64,000 nucleotides of DNA from assembly GCA_013112715.1 (NCBI GenBank), contig JABFGB010000001.1, positions 221,501-285,500 of the forward strand. Reading direction: 5' to 3'. A model generated the notes under the pieces. The model saw only the letters and a program-made list of their open reading frames with translations, had not been told where the DNA came from and made no database searches. How positions within the stretch are numbered: position 1 is the stretch's first letter; each line of letters opens with the position of its first letter. The translations under genes and the position numbers were made by a program. Below, piece by piece: positions 35,077 to 43,582 of this stretch. Origin of the DNA: Chloroflexota bacterium. GTDB lineage: Bacteria > Chloroflexota > Anaerolineae > Aggregatilineales > J027.

Positions 35077-35226
35077 ATGCAAAAAATCTCCCAGCTCATC
35101 CTAGTGATCATCATGCTATGGGTCGCCACGTTTTTGCGAGTAATCCATCTGAGTGATACGTCATTAGACAATGATGAAACGCTAGAAAACCTTGGTGTAC
35201 CGGGGAATCATGTTCCCCTGTTTTTT
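35077..35226 (+). pseudogene. Remnant of a membrane glycosyltransferase (GT39-like N-terminus)
   Basis: An open frame of 76 codons runs to 35307. Its first 40 residues, one membrane helix then ATFLRVIHLSDTSLDNDET, look like the N-terminus of a large GT39/ArnT-like glycosyltransferase: helix, LR-x-x-x-L, then the Asp-Glu region. After that the similarity stops, and a hairpin with a T tract (35202-35226) lies inside the frame. The remaining codons look random. It is best read as a truncated gene, though a short membrane peptide cannot be excluded. Confidence 0.5.
35202..35226 (+). terminator. Rho-independent terminator
   Basis: GGGGAA (35202-35207) pairs with TTCCCC (35213-35218), followed by TG and T6. 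It lies inside the glycosyltransferase remnant and would end transcription coming from the barstar-like gene. Confidence 0.8.
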
Positions 35227-35355
35227 CTATTGACCAGACTTATGACCAAGCCATCCCAAAATGTGTGCCTATTTAATAAATTACGCCCCACAGCAAAACG
35301 GTGTTAAAATCCTGCTCAAATTGAACACCCTTTCTCCACAAAGGATTTTTGACCA

Positions 35356-37248
35356 ATGAAAAATGCCCTCGGCGCATTTACATTTGTCCTGCACAGCCAC
35401 CTACCCTATGCGCGTTTGGCAGGGCGTTGGCCGCATGGCGAAGAATGGATTCACGAAGCCGCCAGCGAGACTTATATTCCCCTACTAAACGCACTCTATG
35501 ATTTACGGGCCGAGGGCGTCCCCTACAAAATTACCATTGGCATCACCCCGGTGTTGGCGGAACAACTGGCCGATGCGGATGTGTGTGACCATCTGGACGA
35601 ATACCTAGAGGATAAAATCGCTCGTGCCAAACAGGACATCTTGCGTTTTCGCGGCGATTTATGGGAAGAGACTGCACCGCATGGGGTCGAGCGCACCGAA
35701 GCCGAAGAAAGCAACCTTCCACCTGTAGACCGTGAGGCCGTCGAAGAAGCCTTTGTTGAATCAGAGGCGATTGAAGAAGCCAAAGCGCTTGCCGGGGAAA
35801 TGGGCGCTGAAATTCCTGCGGAGAAAGTTGCCCCTGAAAAGCCTTGGTGGGTCGGCCACAAGCATCTTGAATCATTGGCAGAATGGTATCTGCGGTATTA
35901 CGAAACCATCAAGGATTCCTTTGACCGCAAATATCATCGTGACATCATTGGGGCGTTCCGTCAACTACAGGACGAAGACTATATCGAAATTATCACCTGT
36001 GCCGCGACACATGGCTATTTGCCCTTGCTCGGCACGGATGCTGCCATTCGTGGTCAACTGCACACGGGGGTCACCAGCTATCAACGGTTGTTTGGTCGCA
36101 ATCCACGCGGCATCTGGCTGCCTGAATGTGCCTATCGTCCGGCCTATTATGACCAAAACGGCAAAATCCGCCCCGGCATCGAGAAATTCCTTGCCGCCGA
36201 GGGTATCAGCGTCTTTTTCAGTGAAACCCATCTGGTGACGGGTGGCGCTCCGGTCGGTGTGGCGGCGGGTGAAATCATTGGGCCATATGGCGCAATTAAA
36301 CGCCGCTACCTAATCCCCATGTCCGAAGTCCCTGCCCCGGATTTTCAGGCGACCACCTTTGAACCCTATTATGTCAGCGACACTACCTCCGGCATGAACG
36401 CCGAAGACCATAGCAGTGTAGCGGTGATTGGCCGCAATAACGAAACGGGCCAACAGGTATGGTCGGCTACTGTCGGGTATCCCGGCGACTTCGACTATCG
36501 TGAATTTCACCGCAAAGATAGTGTCAGCGGGCTGCAATATTGGCGAGTGACAGGCAATACGGTGGATTTGGGCGAGAAGGATTTTTATCACCCCGATTGG
36601 GCTGAGGGCAAGGTCAAAGCGCACGCCGCCGATTTCGTGGCTTTGGTCGAACGCATTTTGACGGCATGGCGCGACAACGGTAATGATTATGGCCTAATCG
36701 CCAGCAACTATGACACCGAACTATTTGGGCATTGGTGGTTCGAGGGCGTGGACTGGATTAAAGAAGTGCTGCGTGGCCTCGCCAAGAGTGACATCGTGGA
36801 TTTGGTGACGGCCCCACAATATGTCGCCGATCACCCCCCCAAGCAAATTTTGCACCTCCCCGAAGGCAGTTGGGGCGCAGGCGGCACACACTTCACTTGG
36901 AATAACATTGAGGTCAACTGGATGTGGCCGCCCATTCATGAAGCTGAACAGCGTATGACCCGCCTTGCCAATCGTCACAAAGCGGATTGGAATAATGAGA
37001 ATCTCCGTAAGACACTCAATCAGGCGGCCCGTGAATTATTGTTGGCAGAAAGTTCGGATTGGCCTTTCTTGGTAACAACCGGACAGGCTCGCAATTATGC
37101 TATTCAGCGGTTTAGCCAGCATATGGAACGCTTCCGCAAGCTGTGTGAGAGCATTGAAGCGGGCCAACCCGACAGCCATTTAACTGAAGAATACTGGGAA
37201 TTGGACAAGCTGTATCCTAATATTGATTACCGATGGTGGTGCGAATAG
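35356..37248 (+). CDS. Glycoside hydrolase family 57 protein, probable 1,4-alpha-glucan branching enzyme
   Basis: A 630-residue protein. It starts with the GH57 hallmark FVLHSHLPYAR, followed by an acidic helical insert (about 125-175). The nucleophile Glu is in GIWLPECAYRP, and the acid Asp in SNYDTELFGHWWFEG. A C-terminal helical region (SDWPFLVTTGQARNYA...) is typical of GH57 branching enzymes, which make alpha-1,6 branches in glycogen. Size and domain order fit. No other glycogen genes are near. AAAGGA lies about 10 bases before ATG 35356. Confidence 0.9.
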   Translation: MKNALGAFTFVLHSHLPYARLAGRWPHGEEWIHEAASETYIPLLNALYDLRAEGVPYKITIGITPVLAEQLADADVCDHLDEYLEDKIARAKQDILRFRGDLWEETAPHGVERTEAEESNLPPVDREAVEEAFVESEAIEEAKALAGEMGAEIPAEKVAPEKPWWVGHKHLESLAEWYLRYYETIKDSFDRKYHRDIIGAFRQLQDEDYIEIITCAATHGYLPLLGTDAAIRGQLHTGVTSYQRLFGRNPRGIWLPECAYRPAYYDQNGKIRPGIEKFLAAEGISVFFSETHLVTGGAPVGVAAGEIIGPYGAIKRRYLIPMSEVPAPDFQATTFEPYYVSDTTSGMNAEDHSSVAVIGRNNETGQQVWSATVGYPGDFDYREFHRKDSVSGLQYWRVTGNTVDLGEKDFYHPDWAEGKVKAHAADFVALVERILTAWRDNGNDYGLIASNYDTELFGHWWFEGVDWIKEVLRGLAKSDIVDLVTAPQYVADHPPKQILHLPEGSWGAGGTHFTWNNIEVNWMWPPIHEAEQRMTRLANRHKADWNNENLRKTLNQAARELLLAESSDWPFLVTTGQARNYAIQRFSQHMERFRKLCESIEAGQPDSHLTEEYWELDKLYPNIDYRWWCE

Positions 37249-37260
37249 AGGGAGTTTGAT

Positions 37261-37479
37261 ATGCAAGACACACTCCATTTCCATCTTGAACGCTTTGATG
37301 ATGATGGGGTTTACTATGTGGTCAGTGGTGTGGAAATTGCGCTCACGACGGACGGCGAAACACTTGAGGAAGCCTTACGCAATCTACGTGAAGCGGTTGA
37401 ACTCTATTTTGAGGGGGACAATCTACCCAAACTTCCTAAAATTGAAGTCAATATTGAAGTGACGGCTGAATATGCCTAA
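37261..37479 (+). CDS. hicB: HicB-family antitoxin
   Basis: A 72-residue protein with the HicB partial RNase H-like fold: a strand ending YYVVSGVEIALTTDGETLEEALRNLREAVELYFEG is typical of the family. HicB binds and neutralises the HicA toxin; it lacks an obvious extra DNA-binding domain here. GGGAG precedes ATG 37261. Its stop overlaps the hicA start by 8 bases. The antitoxin gene comes first, which is the reverse of the commonest hicAB order. Confidence 0.85.
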   Translation: MQDTLHFHLERFDDDGVYYVVSGVEIALTTDGETLEEALRNLREAVELYFEGDNLPKLPKIEVNIEVTAEYA

Positions 37480-37720
37480 ATTACGTCGTCTTTCTGGCAA
37501 ACAAATTCTGAAGATTTTGCAGGAATTCGGTTTCGAGATTTATAGCCAAAAAGGAAGCCATATCAGACTTCAGAGAACTGTAGACGGGCAAGAACAACGG
37601 CTATTGGTTGCAGTACATGGCAGCAAGACCATCAAACCGGGAACTATCAAAAGCATCTATCGAGAGGCTTGCCGATTCATTCCAGAAGATGAGATTCGGC
37701 AGCATTTTTATACCGAATGA
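37472..37720 (+). CDS. hicA: HicA-family mRNA interferase toxin
   Basis: An 82-residue dsRBD-like protein. It shows LSGKQILKILQEFGFE, then the catalytic-type His in QKGSHIRLQR, and KTIKPGTIKSIYREA. HicA cleaves mRNA when freed from HicB. All expected elements are present, so the toxin looks intact. It overlaps hicB by 8 bases. The pair sits between the GH57 gene and ubiE/menG with no mobile element visible. Confidence 0.9.
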   Translation: MPKLRRLSGKQILKILQEFGFEIYSQKGSHIRLQRTVDGQEQRLLVAVHGSKTIKPGTIKSIYREACRFIPEDEIRQHFYTE

Positions 37721-37732
37721 GTAAGATACTAA

Positions 37733-38431
37733 TTGACAACATCAGATAAATCGCATGTGCAGGGGATGTTTGGGCGGATCGCTCCCCGCTATGATTTGAT
37801 GAACCGCCTGATGACATTTGGGCGCGACAAAAGCTGGCGGAAGTTTGTTGTCCAGCAGGCCCATGTACCACCAGAGGGCCATGTCTTGGATATTGCCGCC
37901 GGAACGGGCGACATTGCATTTGAGGTGCGTCGCCAATACCCCGGCGCTACCGTCATTGCGGCGGATTTCGCCCTACCGATGATGGTTGTCGGACAAAAAC
38001 GCACCAACGGCTCTACGGTAGATTGGTTAGGGGCAAACGCATTGGCCCTCCCCCTCCCCGATAACGCCTTTGATGCCGTCGTCAGTGGTTTCCTATTCCG
38101 CAACGTGCCGGATATTGATGTGGCGCTACAGGAGCAATGGCGGATTCTGAAACCCGGTGGCTATCTGGTCACACTCGATACCAGCCCTCCTCCAAAAAAT
38201 CTGCTGCGCCCTTTTATCAACATCCATTTGAAATATGTGATTCCAACGGTGGGCAAATTGATTTCTGGCGACAGCAGTGCCTATCGCTATCTGCCCCAAA
38301 GCACATTGGAATTTAAGACACCTGAAGCCCTTGCCGAACGGATTCGCGGGGCAGGTTTTCAACAGGTGGGCTATCAAAATTTCATGCTCAAAACCATCGC
38401 CGTTCATTGGGGACAGAAACCCCTTGACTGA
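37733..38431 (+). CDS. menG: Demethylmenaquinone methyltransferase (UbiE/MenG)
   Basis: A 232-residue class I SAM methyltransferase that performs the last step of menaquinone synthesis. Family motifs are MFGRIAPRYDLMNRLMTFG at the N-terminus, the SAM loop LDIAAGTGDIAF, ALPLPDNAFDAVVSGFLFRNV and RILKPGGYLVTLD. The C-terminal YRYLPQSTLEF is typical. The frame starts at TTG 37733, 12 bases after hicA; GTG 37757 or ATG 37766 are other possible starts. There is no strong ribosome site. Confidence 0.9.
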   Translation: MTTSDKSHVQGMFGRIAPRYDLMNRLMTFGRDKSWRKFVVQQAHVPPEGHVLDIAAGTGDIAFEVRRQYPGATVIAADFALPMMVVGQKRTNGSTVDWLGANALALPLPDNAFDAVVSGFLFRNVPDIDVALQEQWRILKPGGYLVTLDTSPPPKNLLRPFINIHLKYVIPTVGKLISGDSSAYRYLPQSTLEFKTPEALAERIRGAGFQQVGYQNFMLKTIAVHWGQKPLD

Positions 38432-38494
38432 TAGATACGAGAGCCTCACCCAAGAAGACAGTGCCTTTTGTCCTCAAAATGAGGTTAAAAAATT

Positions 38495-38523
38495 TTGACA
38501 GTCCCCATGAGATTCCGTAAAAT
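38495..38523 (+). promoter_or_regulatory. Strong promoter of the EF-G-like gene
   Basis: TTGACA (38495-38500), a 17-base spacer and TAAAAT (38518-38523), nearly perfect consensus. It leaves a leader of about 85 bases before ATG 38618. Confidence 0.85.
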
Positions 38524-38617
38524 CCAGACAAATGCTTTGTGAAGATGCCCCCCTACAAGCTCATCTTCCAAACCAGCAATAGTAAGCTCTTTAAAAGTAT
38601 TGAAGGGTAAAGCCATT

Positions 38618-40702
38618 ATGAGGGATTACAACTCAGAATCCATCCGAAATATCACGTTAGCTGGACATCAAGGAGCGGGAAAAACCATGCTGGTGGAGAG
38701 CCTGTTGTTTCATTCAGGCGCCACCAATCGCATGGGTAAAATAGAGGACGGAAGCACCGTCTCTGACTTTGATGATGATGAACGTGAACGTCAGTTGAGT
38801 ATCAACACCGCCGTTGTCCCCGTTGAATTTGGCGACTGTAAAGTCAATATTCTCGATACCCCCGGTTTTACCGATTTTCAAGGCGAAGTTCAGCAGGCCA
38901 TTCGCAGCACTGATGCGGTTGTAGTCGTAGTGGACGCGGTGGCTGGCCCCGAAGTCGGCACCGAAATGGCCTTCCAATATGCCATAGACTTTAACCAACC
39001 CGTGATGGTTGTCATCAACAAAATGGATCGGGAAAACGCCAATTTTAACCGCACCTTAGAGGCCCTGCGTGAGCGCTTTCCCGAACGCAAATTTATTCCG
39101 GTGATTCTGCCCTTTGGTGAACAGTCCAATTTCAAGGGCGTGCTCAATGCTGTCACGCAAAAACTCTATCTGGGTAAAGGCGACAAGGGCGAAGAAGCGC
39201 CAGCCGATTTAGTGGATATGCTGCAAGAAGCGCATTTGGCCGTAGTCGAAGCCGCCGCCGAAGCGGATGACGCCTATATTGAAAAATATTTTGAGACAAA
39301 CGAACTCAGCTTTGATGAAATCCGTGACGGGATGCGTAAAGCTGCCCGTAACGCTGACCTTGCCACCACCCCCGTCTTTGTGACCAGCGGATCTACTGGG
39401 GTTGGGATTGTGCCCTTATTAGAAGCGCTCACGGTTTACGTTCAGCCCGCTACCGGACGACGTGTCAGCACCAAGACCGACCTTGAATCCAATGAAATCG
39501 AGTTTGTGAACCCACCCCAAAGCGACAATGGCCCATTCTTGGCCTATGTATTCAAGAGTTCAACTGACAAATTCGGAACGCTAACCTACTTCCGCATCTT
39601 CTCCGGCTCAGTCAAGGGCAACGACACCGTTTGGAATCCCAACACCCAACAAGAAGAACGGTTGGGTCAGTTGTTGTTGATGCGCGGCAAAGAGCAAATT
39701 CCAGTGGATGTCCTACATGCGGGTGACATTGGCGCAGTTGCTAAACTCAAGAATACCTATACGGGCAACACGTTAACTACTAAAGCGTTTGGGCGATTTG
39801 TGCCGGGGCCAAAATTCCCTGCCCCAGTCTATGCCGTCGCGGTTCACCCCAAAACTCAGGCCGACAGCGCCAAGATTGCGAACGTTTTGGCCTTACTTTG
39901 CCAAAGTGACCAAACACTGAAATGGCGACAAGATGCCGCAACCAAACAGGTCGTCTTTGAAGGCATGGGCAGCGTCCAACTGGAGATCGCCCTCAAACGT
40001 GCCGAACGTCTCGGTTGCAATATGACCATCGAAGTGCCCAAAGTACCCTATCAGGAAACCATTACCAAGAAAGCCCAATCGGTCTATCGCCACAAAAAAC
40101 AAACCGGTGGCGCGGGTCAATTTGCCGAAGTCCATCTGCGTGTCGAACCCATCCCGGCGGAAAACGGCTTTGAGTTCAAGAGCGAGATTGTCGGCGGCTC
40201 AATTTCCGGCCCCTTCGTCCAAAGTACCGAAAAAGGCGTGCGCCAGAACTTGAACAATGGTGTCATCGCTGGTTATCCAGTGGTTGGCGTGCGGGCAGTG
40301 GTCTTTGATGGCAAAGAACACCCGGTAGACTCCAAAGACATCGCCTTCCAAGTCGCAGGCCGCGAATCCTTTAAAGACGCCTTCAAACAAGCTGGCCCTG
40401 TGCTTTTGGAGCCAATTGTGAATGTGCGTGTGACCGTGCCAGAAGAAAACACGGGCGACATTATGAGCGACATGACCACCCGGCGTGGACGTGTACAGGG
40501 TATGGATACGGTAGCCGGACGCACGATCATCAATGCGACGGTGCCACACGCCGAGATGCTGCGTTATTCCAACGACCTGCGCTCGATGACTGGCGGGCGT
40601 GGGATTTTCACAATGGAATTTAGCCATTATGAAACCATGCCCAGCAATTTGGCAGCCGATGTCATTGCGCAGCACAAAGCCACCGAACACGAAGACGAAT
40701 AG
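38618..40702 (+). CDS. EF-G-like translational GTPase
   Basis: A 694-residue protein with all EF-G domains. GTPase motifs are GHQGAGKTM (G1), ILDTPGF (G3) and VVINKMD (G4). The switch region ERQLSINTAVVPVEF replaces the canonical EF-G form. Domains IV and V follow, with YRHKKQTGGAGQFAEVHLRVEP and RRGRVQGMD. These features point to the second, EF-G2-like paralogue rather than the main elongation factor. Its exact role (elongation, ribosome recycling or other) is unsure. Start ATG 38618 has GAAGGG about 10 bases upstream. Confidence 0.88.
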   Translation: MRDYNSESIRNITLAGHQGAGKTMLVESLLFHSGATNRMGKIEDGSTVSDFDDDERERQLSINTAVVPVEFGDCKVNILDTPGFTDFQGEVQQAIRSTDAVVVVVDAVAGPEVGTEMAFQYAIDFNQPVMVVINKMDRENANFNRTLEALRERFPERKFIPVILPFGEQSNFKGVLNAVTQKLYLGKGDKGEEAPADLVDMLQEAHLAVVEAAAEADDAYIEKYFETNELSFDEIRDGMRKAARNADLATTPVFVTSGSTGVGIVPLLEALTVYVQPATGRRVSTKTDLESNEIEFVNPPQSDNGPFLAYVFKSSTDKFGTLTYFRIFSGSVKGNDTVWNPNTQQEERLGQLLLMRGKEQIPVDVLHAGDIGAVAKLKNTYTGNTLTTKAFGRFVPGPKFPAPVYAVAVHPKTQADSAKIANVLALLCQSDQTLKWRQDAATKQVVFEGMGSVQLEIALKRAERLGCNMTIEVPKVPYQETITKKAQSVYRHKKQTGGAGQFAEVHLRVEPIPAENGFEFKSEIVGGSISGPFVQSTEKGVRQNLNNGVIAGYPVVGVRAVVFDGKEHPVDSKDIAFQVAGRESFKDAFKQAGPVLLEPIVNVRVTVPEENTGDIMSDMTTRRGRVQGMDTVAGRTIINATVPHAEMLRYSNDLRSMTGGRGIFTMEFSHYETMPSNLAADVIAQHKATEHEDE

Positions 40703-40726
40703 ACCTAAATTTTATAAATTTTTGCA

Positions 40727-40756
40727 TAGGGCGGGCCACAAACCGCCCTATTTTTT
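40727..40756 (+). terminator. Rho-independent terminator of the EF-G-like gene
   Basis: TAGGGCGG (40727-40734) pairs perfectly with CCGCCCTA (40743-40750), then T6. Confidence 0.92.
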
Positions 40757-40787
40757 CGAAAATGATGACAAACTTCACATGAATTTT

Positions 40788-40816
40788 TTGACAACCATCC
40801 TACCTCTTGGTAAATT
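40788..40816 (+). promoter_or_regulatory. Promoter of the ATP synthase Fo cluster
   Basis: TTGACA (40788-40793), a 17-base spacer and TAAATT (40811-40816). The transcript start should fall near 40823, which favours ATG 40852 over GTG 40834 for the first gene. Confidence 0.8.
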
Positions 40817-40851
40817 TGTGAAGCACGGCGCAAGTGACACCCAACGAATTT

Positions 40852-41112
40852 ATGAGCAAGCCAAAACGTAAGGATTATTTCATCAATCTAGGCTTGGCGG
40901 CTCTAGCAGGTTTAAGCGGCTGTATCTCAATCATCGTCTTGATGGTTGGGATCGCGTTAGGAATCTGGCTTGATTCGCGGGTGTTCGACAGCACGCCACT
41001 CTTCACAATTTTGTGTATTGTGGGAAGTGTGCCGTTCAGTTTATTGACCATGTTGGTCATCGCCATCCGGTCTGCTAAAACAATTGAAAAACGGCAATAC
41101 GGCAAATCTTAA
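40852..41112 (+). CDS. AtpZ/AtpI-like small membrane protein
   Basis: An 86-residue protein with two membrane helices (about 14-42 and 50-74). It is the first gene of the Fo cluster, the usual place of atpI/atpZ. It resembles AtpZ/AtpI, which help assemble the c ring or transport Mg2+. The two helices are separated by a short loop with Asp (WLDSRVFDSTPLF), as in that family. Start ATG 40852 has no obvious ribosome site. Confidence 0.75.
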   Translation: MSKPKRKDYFINLGLAALAGLSGCISIIVLMVGIALGIWLDSRVFDSTPLFTILCIVGSVPFSLLTMLVIAIRSAKTIEKRQYGKS

Positions 41113-41215
41113 ACCGTGCCGCAGTTGTGCCATGCCGGGTGTTGGCAGGTAGTTGTATCGTCATCGTTTACACAGGAGGAGTGCTTTTGCTCGGCTCAAA
41201 GAAAGGAGTCCGTTA

Positions 41216-42520
41216 ATGAGTCACGGACATGATGATCACGGTCACGCCGCGTCATCAGGAGCAGTAAACCCCGTCGCCTTAAAAGGTTGCTTGTATTTGC
41301 TAGTTGGGTTAGGTGTCGCGGCATTGGCCTGCGTCATTTTCCCATATATACTGCTGCCTGAGATTGGATGGGGTATTGCAGTACCGGTCATCACCATTTT
41401 TGGTGAACCTTTGATCAAAGACACATTTCTAGGGATTAAACTCACCAATACCCTAATTGGACTGGTCTTGGTGGACATTATCATTTTGTTCATCGGCCTC
41501 GCCCTAAGAGATCCCCAACGAGTCCCCAAGGGTTTTCAAGGTGGATTTGAACTCATTGTGGACTATCTGTATGGTGTCACCAAGAACGTGGTTGGTCCCA
41601 AGGATGCACGCAAGATTTTCCCCCTCATTGCTACCTTCTTTATCGTGGTGTTGACCGCCAACTGGACAAAACTCTTGCCGGGTTTTGAAACCATTGGAGC
41701 GCTTCACTGTGCAGAATCCAGTGATTTAGTCACCATGAGTGGTTATCCCATTCATGCCGAAGATGAAGACCTGCCGTTTGAAGGCTCGATTTTCTCCAAC
41801 ATCTATTTGTTGAAAGTTGAAGGTGGCTTGAAAGCTGGCGACAAAGCGACGCCTGAAGGCTATGAAGAATGTGAAGCCAAGTATTTTGGGGTCGTCCATG
41901 CCGAAGAAGAAGCGCATGACGAAGAAACCGCAACCACTGAAGGCGAGACCCCAACAGGCGAAGGCGAAAATGCTGAAGCCACTGCTGAAAACGGTGAAGG
42001 TGAAGTCACTGAAACTACAGCGGAGGGCGGTGAAGGCGCAGCAGCGGAAGAAGAACATGTCTATTCCGAAGCCGCTGACCGTCTGGTCGTGACCCCCTTC
42101 CTACGCGGTGCTGCCACTGACCTCAACTTCACATTGGCGTTGGCGATTATTGCCATGTTTGCTGTGCAATACTACGGTGTTCAAAAATTGGGCTTGGGAT
42201 ACTTCTCCAAGTTTGTGAACTTGCCCGCACTGGGGAATATGAGCAAGAAGCCGATGGGTCTGATGGATTTTGTCGTCGGGCTTTTGGAAGTGCTGTCTGA
42301 AGTCTCCAAGATTATCAGTTTTGCCTTCCGTCTCTTCGGCGTTATCTTCGCGGGTGGTATCTTGCTCATTGTGGCGACGTTCCTCACGGGTGCGTTGGCC
42401 CCTGCCGCCGTCTATGGCATTGAATTTTTCATCGGCGCGATTCAAGCGTTTGTGTTCTTCATTCTACCTTTGGTATTGATCAATCTTGCGATGGTCTCCC
42501 ACCACGGTGATGACCACTAA
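41216..42520 (+). CDS. atpB: ATP synthase Fo subunit a, with a long acidic insertion
   Basis: A 434-residue protein; most subunit a proteins have about 230-350. The N-terminus is His-rich (MSHGHDDHGH). Helices at about 20-50, 62-105 and 145-160 lead into an inserted, strongly acidic stretch (about 165-295, Glu/Thr/Ala-rich with runs such as TAENGEGEVTE). The essential half-channel part follows, with the key Arg in ISFAFRLFGVIFAGG (the usual Asn after RLFG is Val). Subunit a carries protons past the c ring. Start ATG 41216 has AAAGGAG upstream. Confidence 0.9.
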   Translation: MSHGHDDHGHAASSGAVNPVALKGCLYLLVGLGVAALACVIFPYILLPEIGWGIAVPVITIFGEPLIKDTFLGIKLTNTLIGLVLVDIIILFIGLALRDPQRVPKGFQGGFELIVDYLYGVTKNVVGPKDARKIFPLIATFFIVVLTANWTKLLPGFETIGALHCAESSDLVTMSGYPIHAEDEDLPFEGSIFSNIYLLKVEGGLKAGDKATPEGYEECEAKYFGVVHAEEEAHDEETATTEGETPTGEGENAEATAENGEGEVTETTAEGGEGAAAEEEHVYSEAADRLVVTPFLRGAATDLNFTLALAIIAMFAVQYYGVQKLGLGYFSKFVNLPALGNMSKKPMGLMDFVVGLLEVLSEVSKIISFAFRLFGVIFAGGILLIVATFLTGALAPAAVYGIEFFIGAIQAFVFFILPLVLINLAMVSHHGDDH

Positions 42521-42528
42521 ATCTATAG

Positions 42529-42795
<267 letters not shown>

Positions 42796-42823
42796 TCCCC
42801 TACAGGAGGCTGAGAAAAGGCAC

Positions 42824-43525
42824 ATGGATGCGTTAGGTATTAATATTGGGTTTCTAATTGCCCAAATCATCAACTTCGGCGTGATCTTTTTCCTGTTGCG
42901 TAAGTTTGTATGGGGCAAATTGTTAGACACAATTGATCAACGCCGTGCAGACATCGAAAAGGGTCTGGAAGACGCCCGTATCGCCGCTGAAGCGCGTGCT
43001 AATGCGGAAAAAGAAGCGGAAAACATCAAGGCCGCTGCCCGTGCCGAGGCCCAAAAGATTGTGGCCGATGCGCGTGGTCGTGGTGAGGAAGCTGGCAAAG
43101 ACGTGCTGGCAAAGGCCAACGCCGACGCCGAAGCAATTCGCGGTGAAGCCCGTGTCAAAGCCGAAGAAGAACGTTCACAACTGCTATCCGATATGCGCGG
43201 TCAGGTGATCTCGTTGGCGATGGCTGCCGCGAACCGCCTCATCGGTGAAAGCATTGACGAAAAGAAGCAGCAGCAAATCGTGACCGACTTCTTCAGCAAG
43301 TCCCCCGAAAATGTCAAAGGTCTGGGAGCTAACATCGAAGTCGTCAGCGCTCTGCCCCTCAATGACAATGAGAAGAAAGACATTCTCGCCAAGACAGGCG
43401 CTTCAAATGCCGACTGGAAAGTTGATCCGGCAATCTTGGGCGGTCTCATCATCCGCGCGGGTGATAAGGTCGTGGATGGCAGCGTGCGTTCAGGATTAAG
43501 TGCGTTGTCGGCTCGTCTGAACTAA
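42824..43525 (+). CDS. atpF: ATP synthase subunit b fused to the C-terminal part of subunit delta
   Basis: A 233-residue protein. It has an N-terminal membrane helix (about 8-28, IGFLIAQIINFGVIFFLLRK) and a long charged coiled coil (about 30-150), as in subunit b. The last 65 residues (VVSALPLNDNEKKDILAK, then DPAILGGLIIRAGDKVVDGSVR) match the C-terminal segment of subunit delta (OSCP). It therefore looks like a b-delta fusion lacking the delta N-terminal six-helix domain. No separate atpH, alpha, gamma, beta or epsilon gene follows; a terminator ends the cluster. GGAGG precedes ATG 42824. Confidence 0.88.
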   Translation: MDALGINIGFLIAQIINFGVIFFLLRKFVWGKLLDTIDQRRADIEKGLEDARIAAEARANAEKEAENIKAAARAEAQKIVADARGRGEEAGKDVLAKANADAEAIRGEARVKAEEERSQLLSDMRGQVISLAMAAANRLIGESIDEKKQQQIVTDFFSKSPENVKGLGANIEVVSALPLNDNEKKDILAKTGASNADWKVDPAILGGLIIRAGDKVVDGSVRSGLSALSARLN

Positions 43526-43546
43526 CCCTAGAGCGAACAAACATTC

Positions 43547-43577
43547 AAAAGGGCAATCCAAAAGGGTTGTCCTTTTT
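43547..43577 (+). terminator. Rho-independent terminator of the Fo cluster
   Basis: AAAAGGGCAATCC (43547-43559) pairs with GGGTTGTCCTTTT (43564-43576, two G-T pairs). T residues follow. It lies between the convergent Fo cluster and the next reverse-strand gene and could serve both. Confidence 0.88.
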
Positions 43578-43582
43578 GATTG

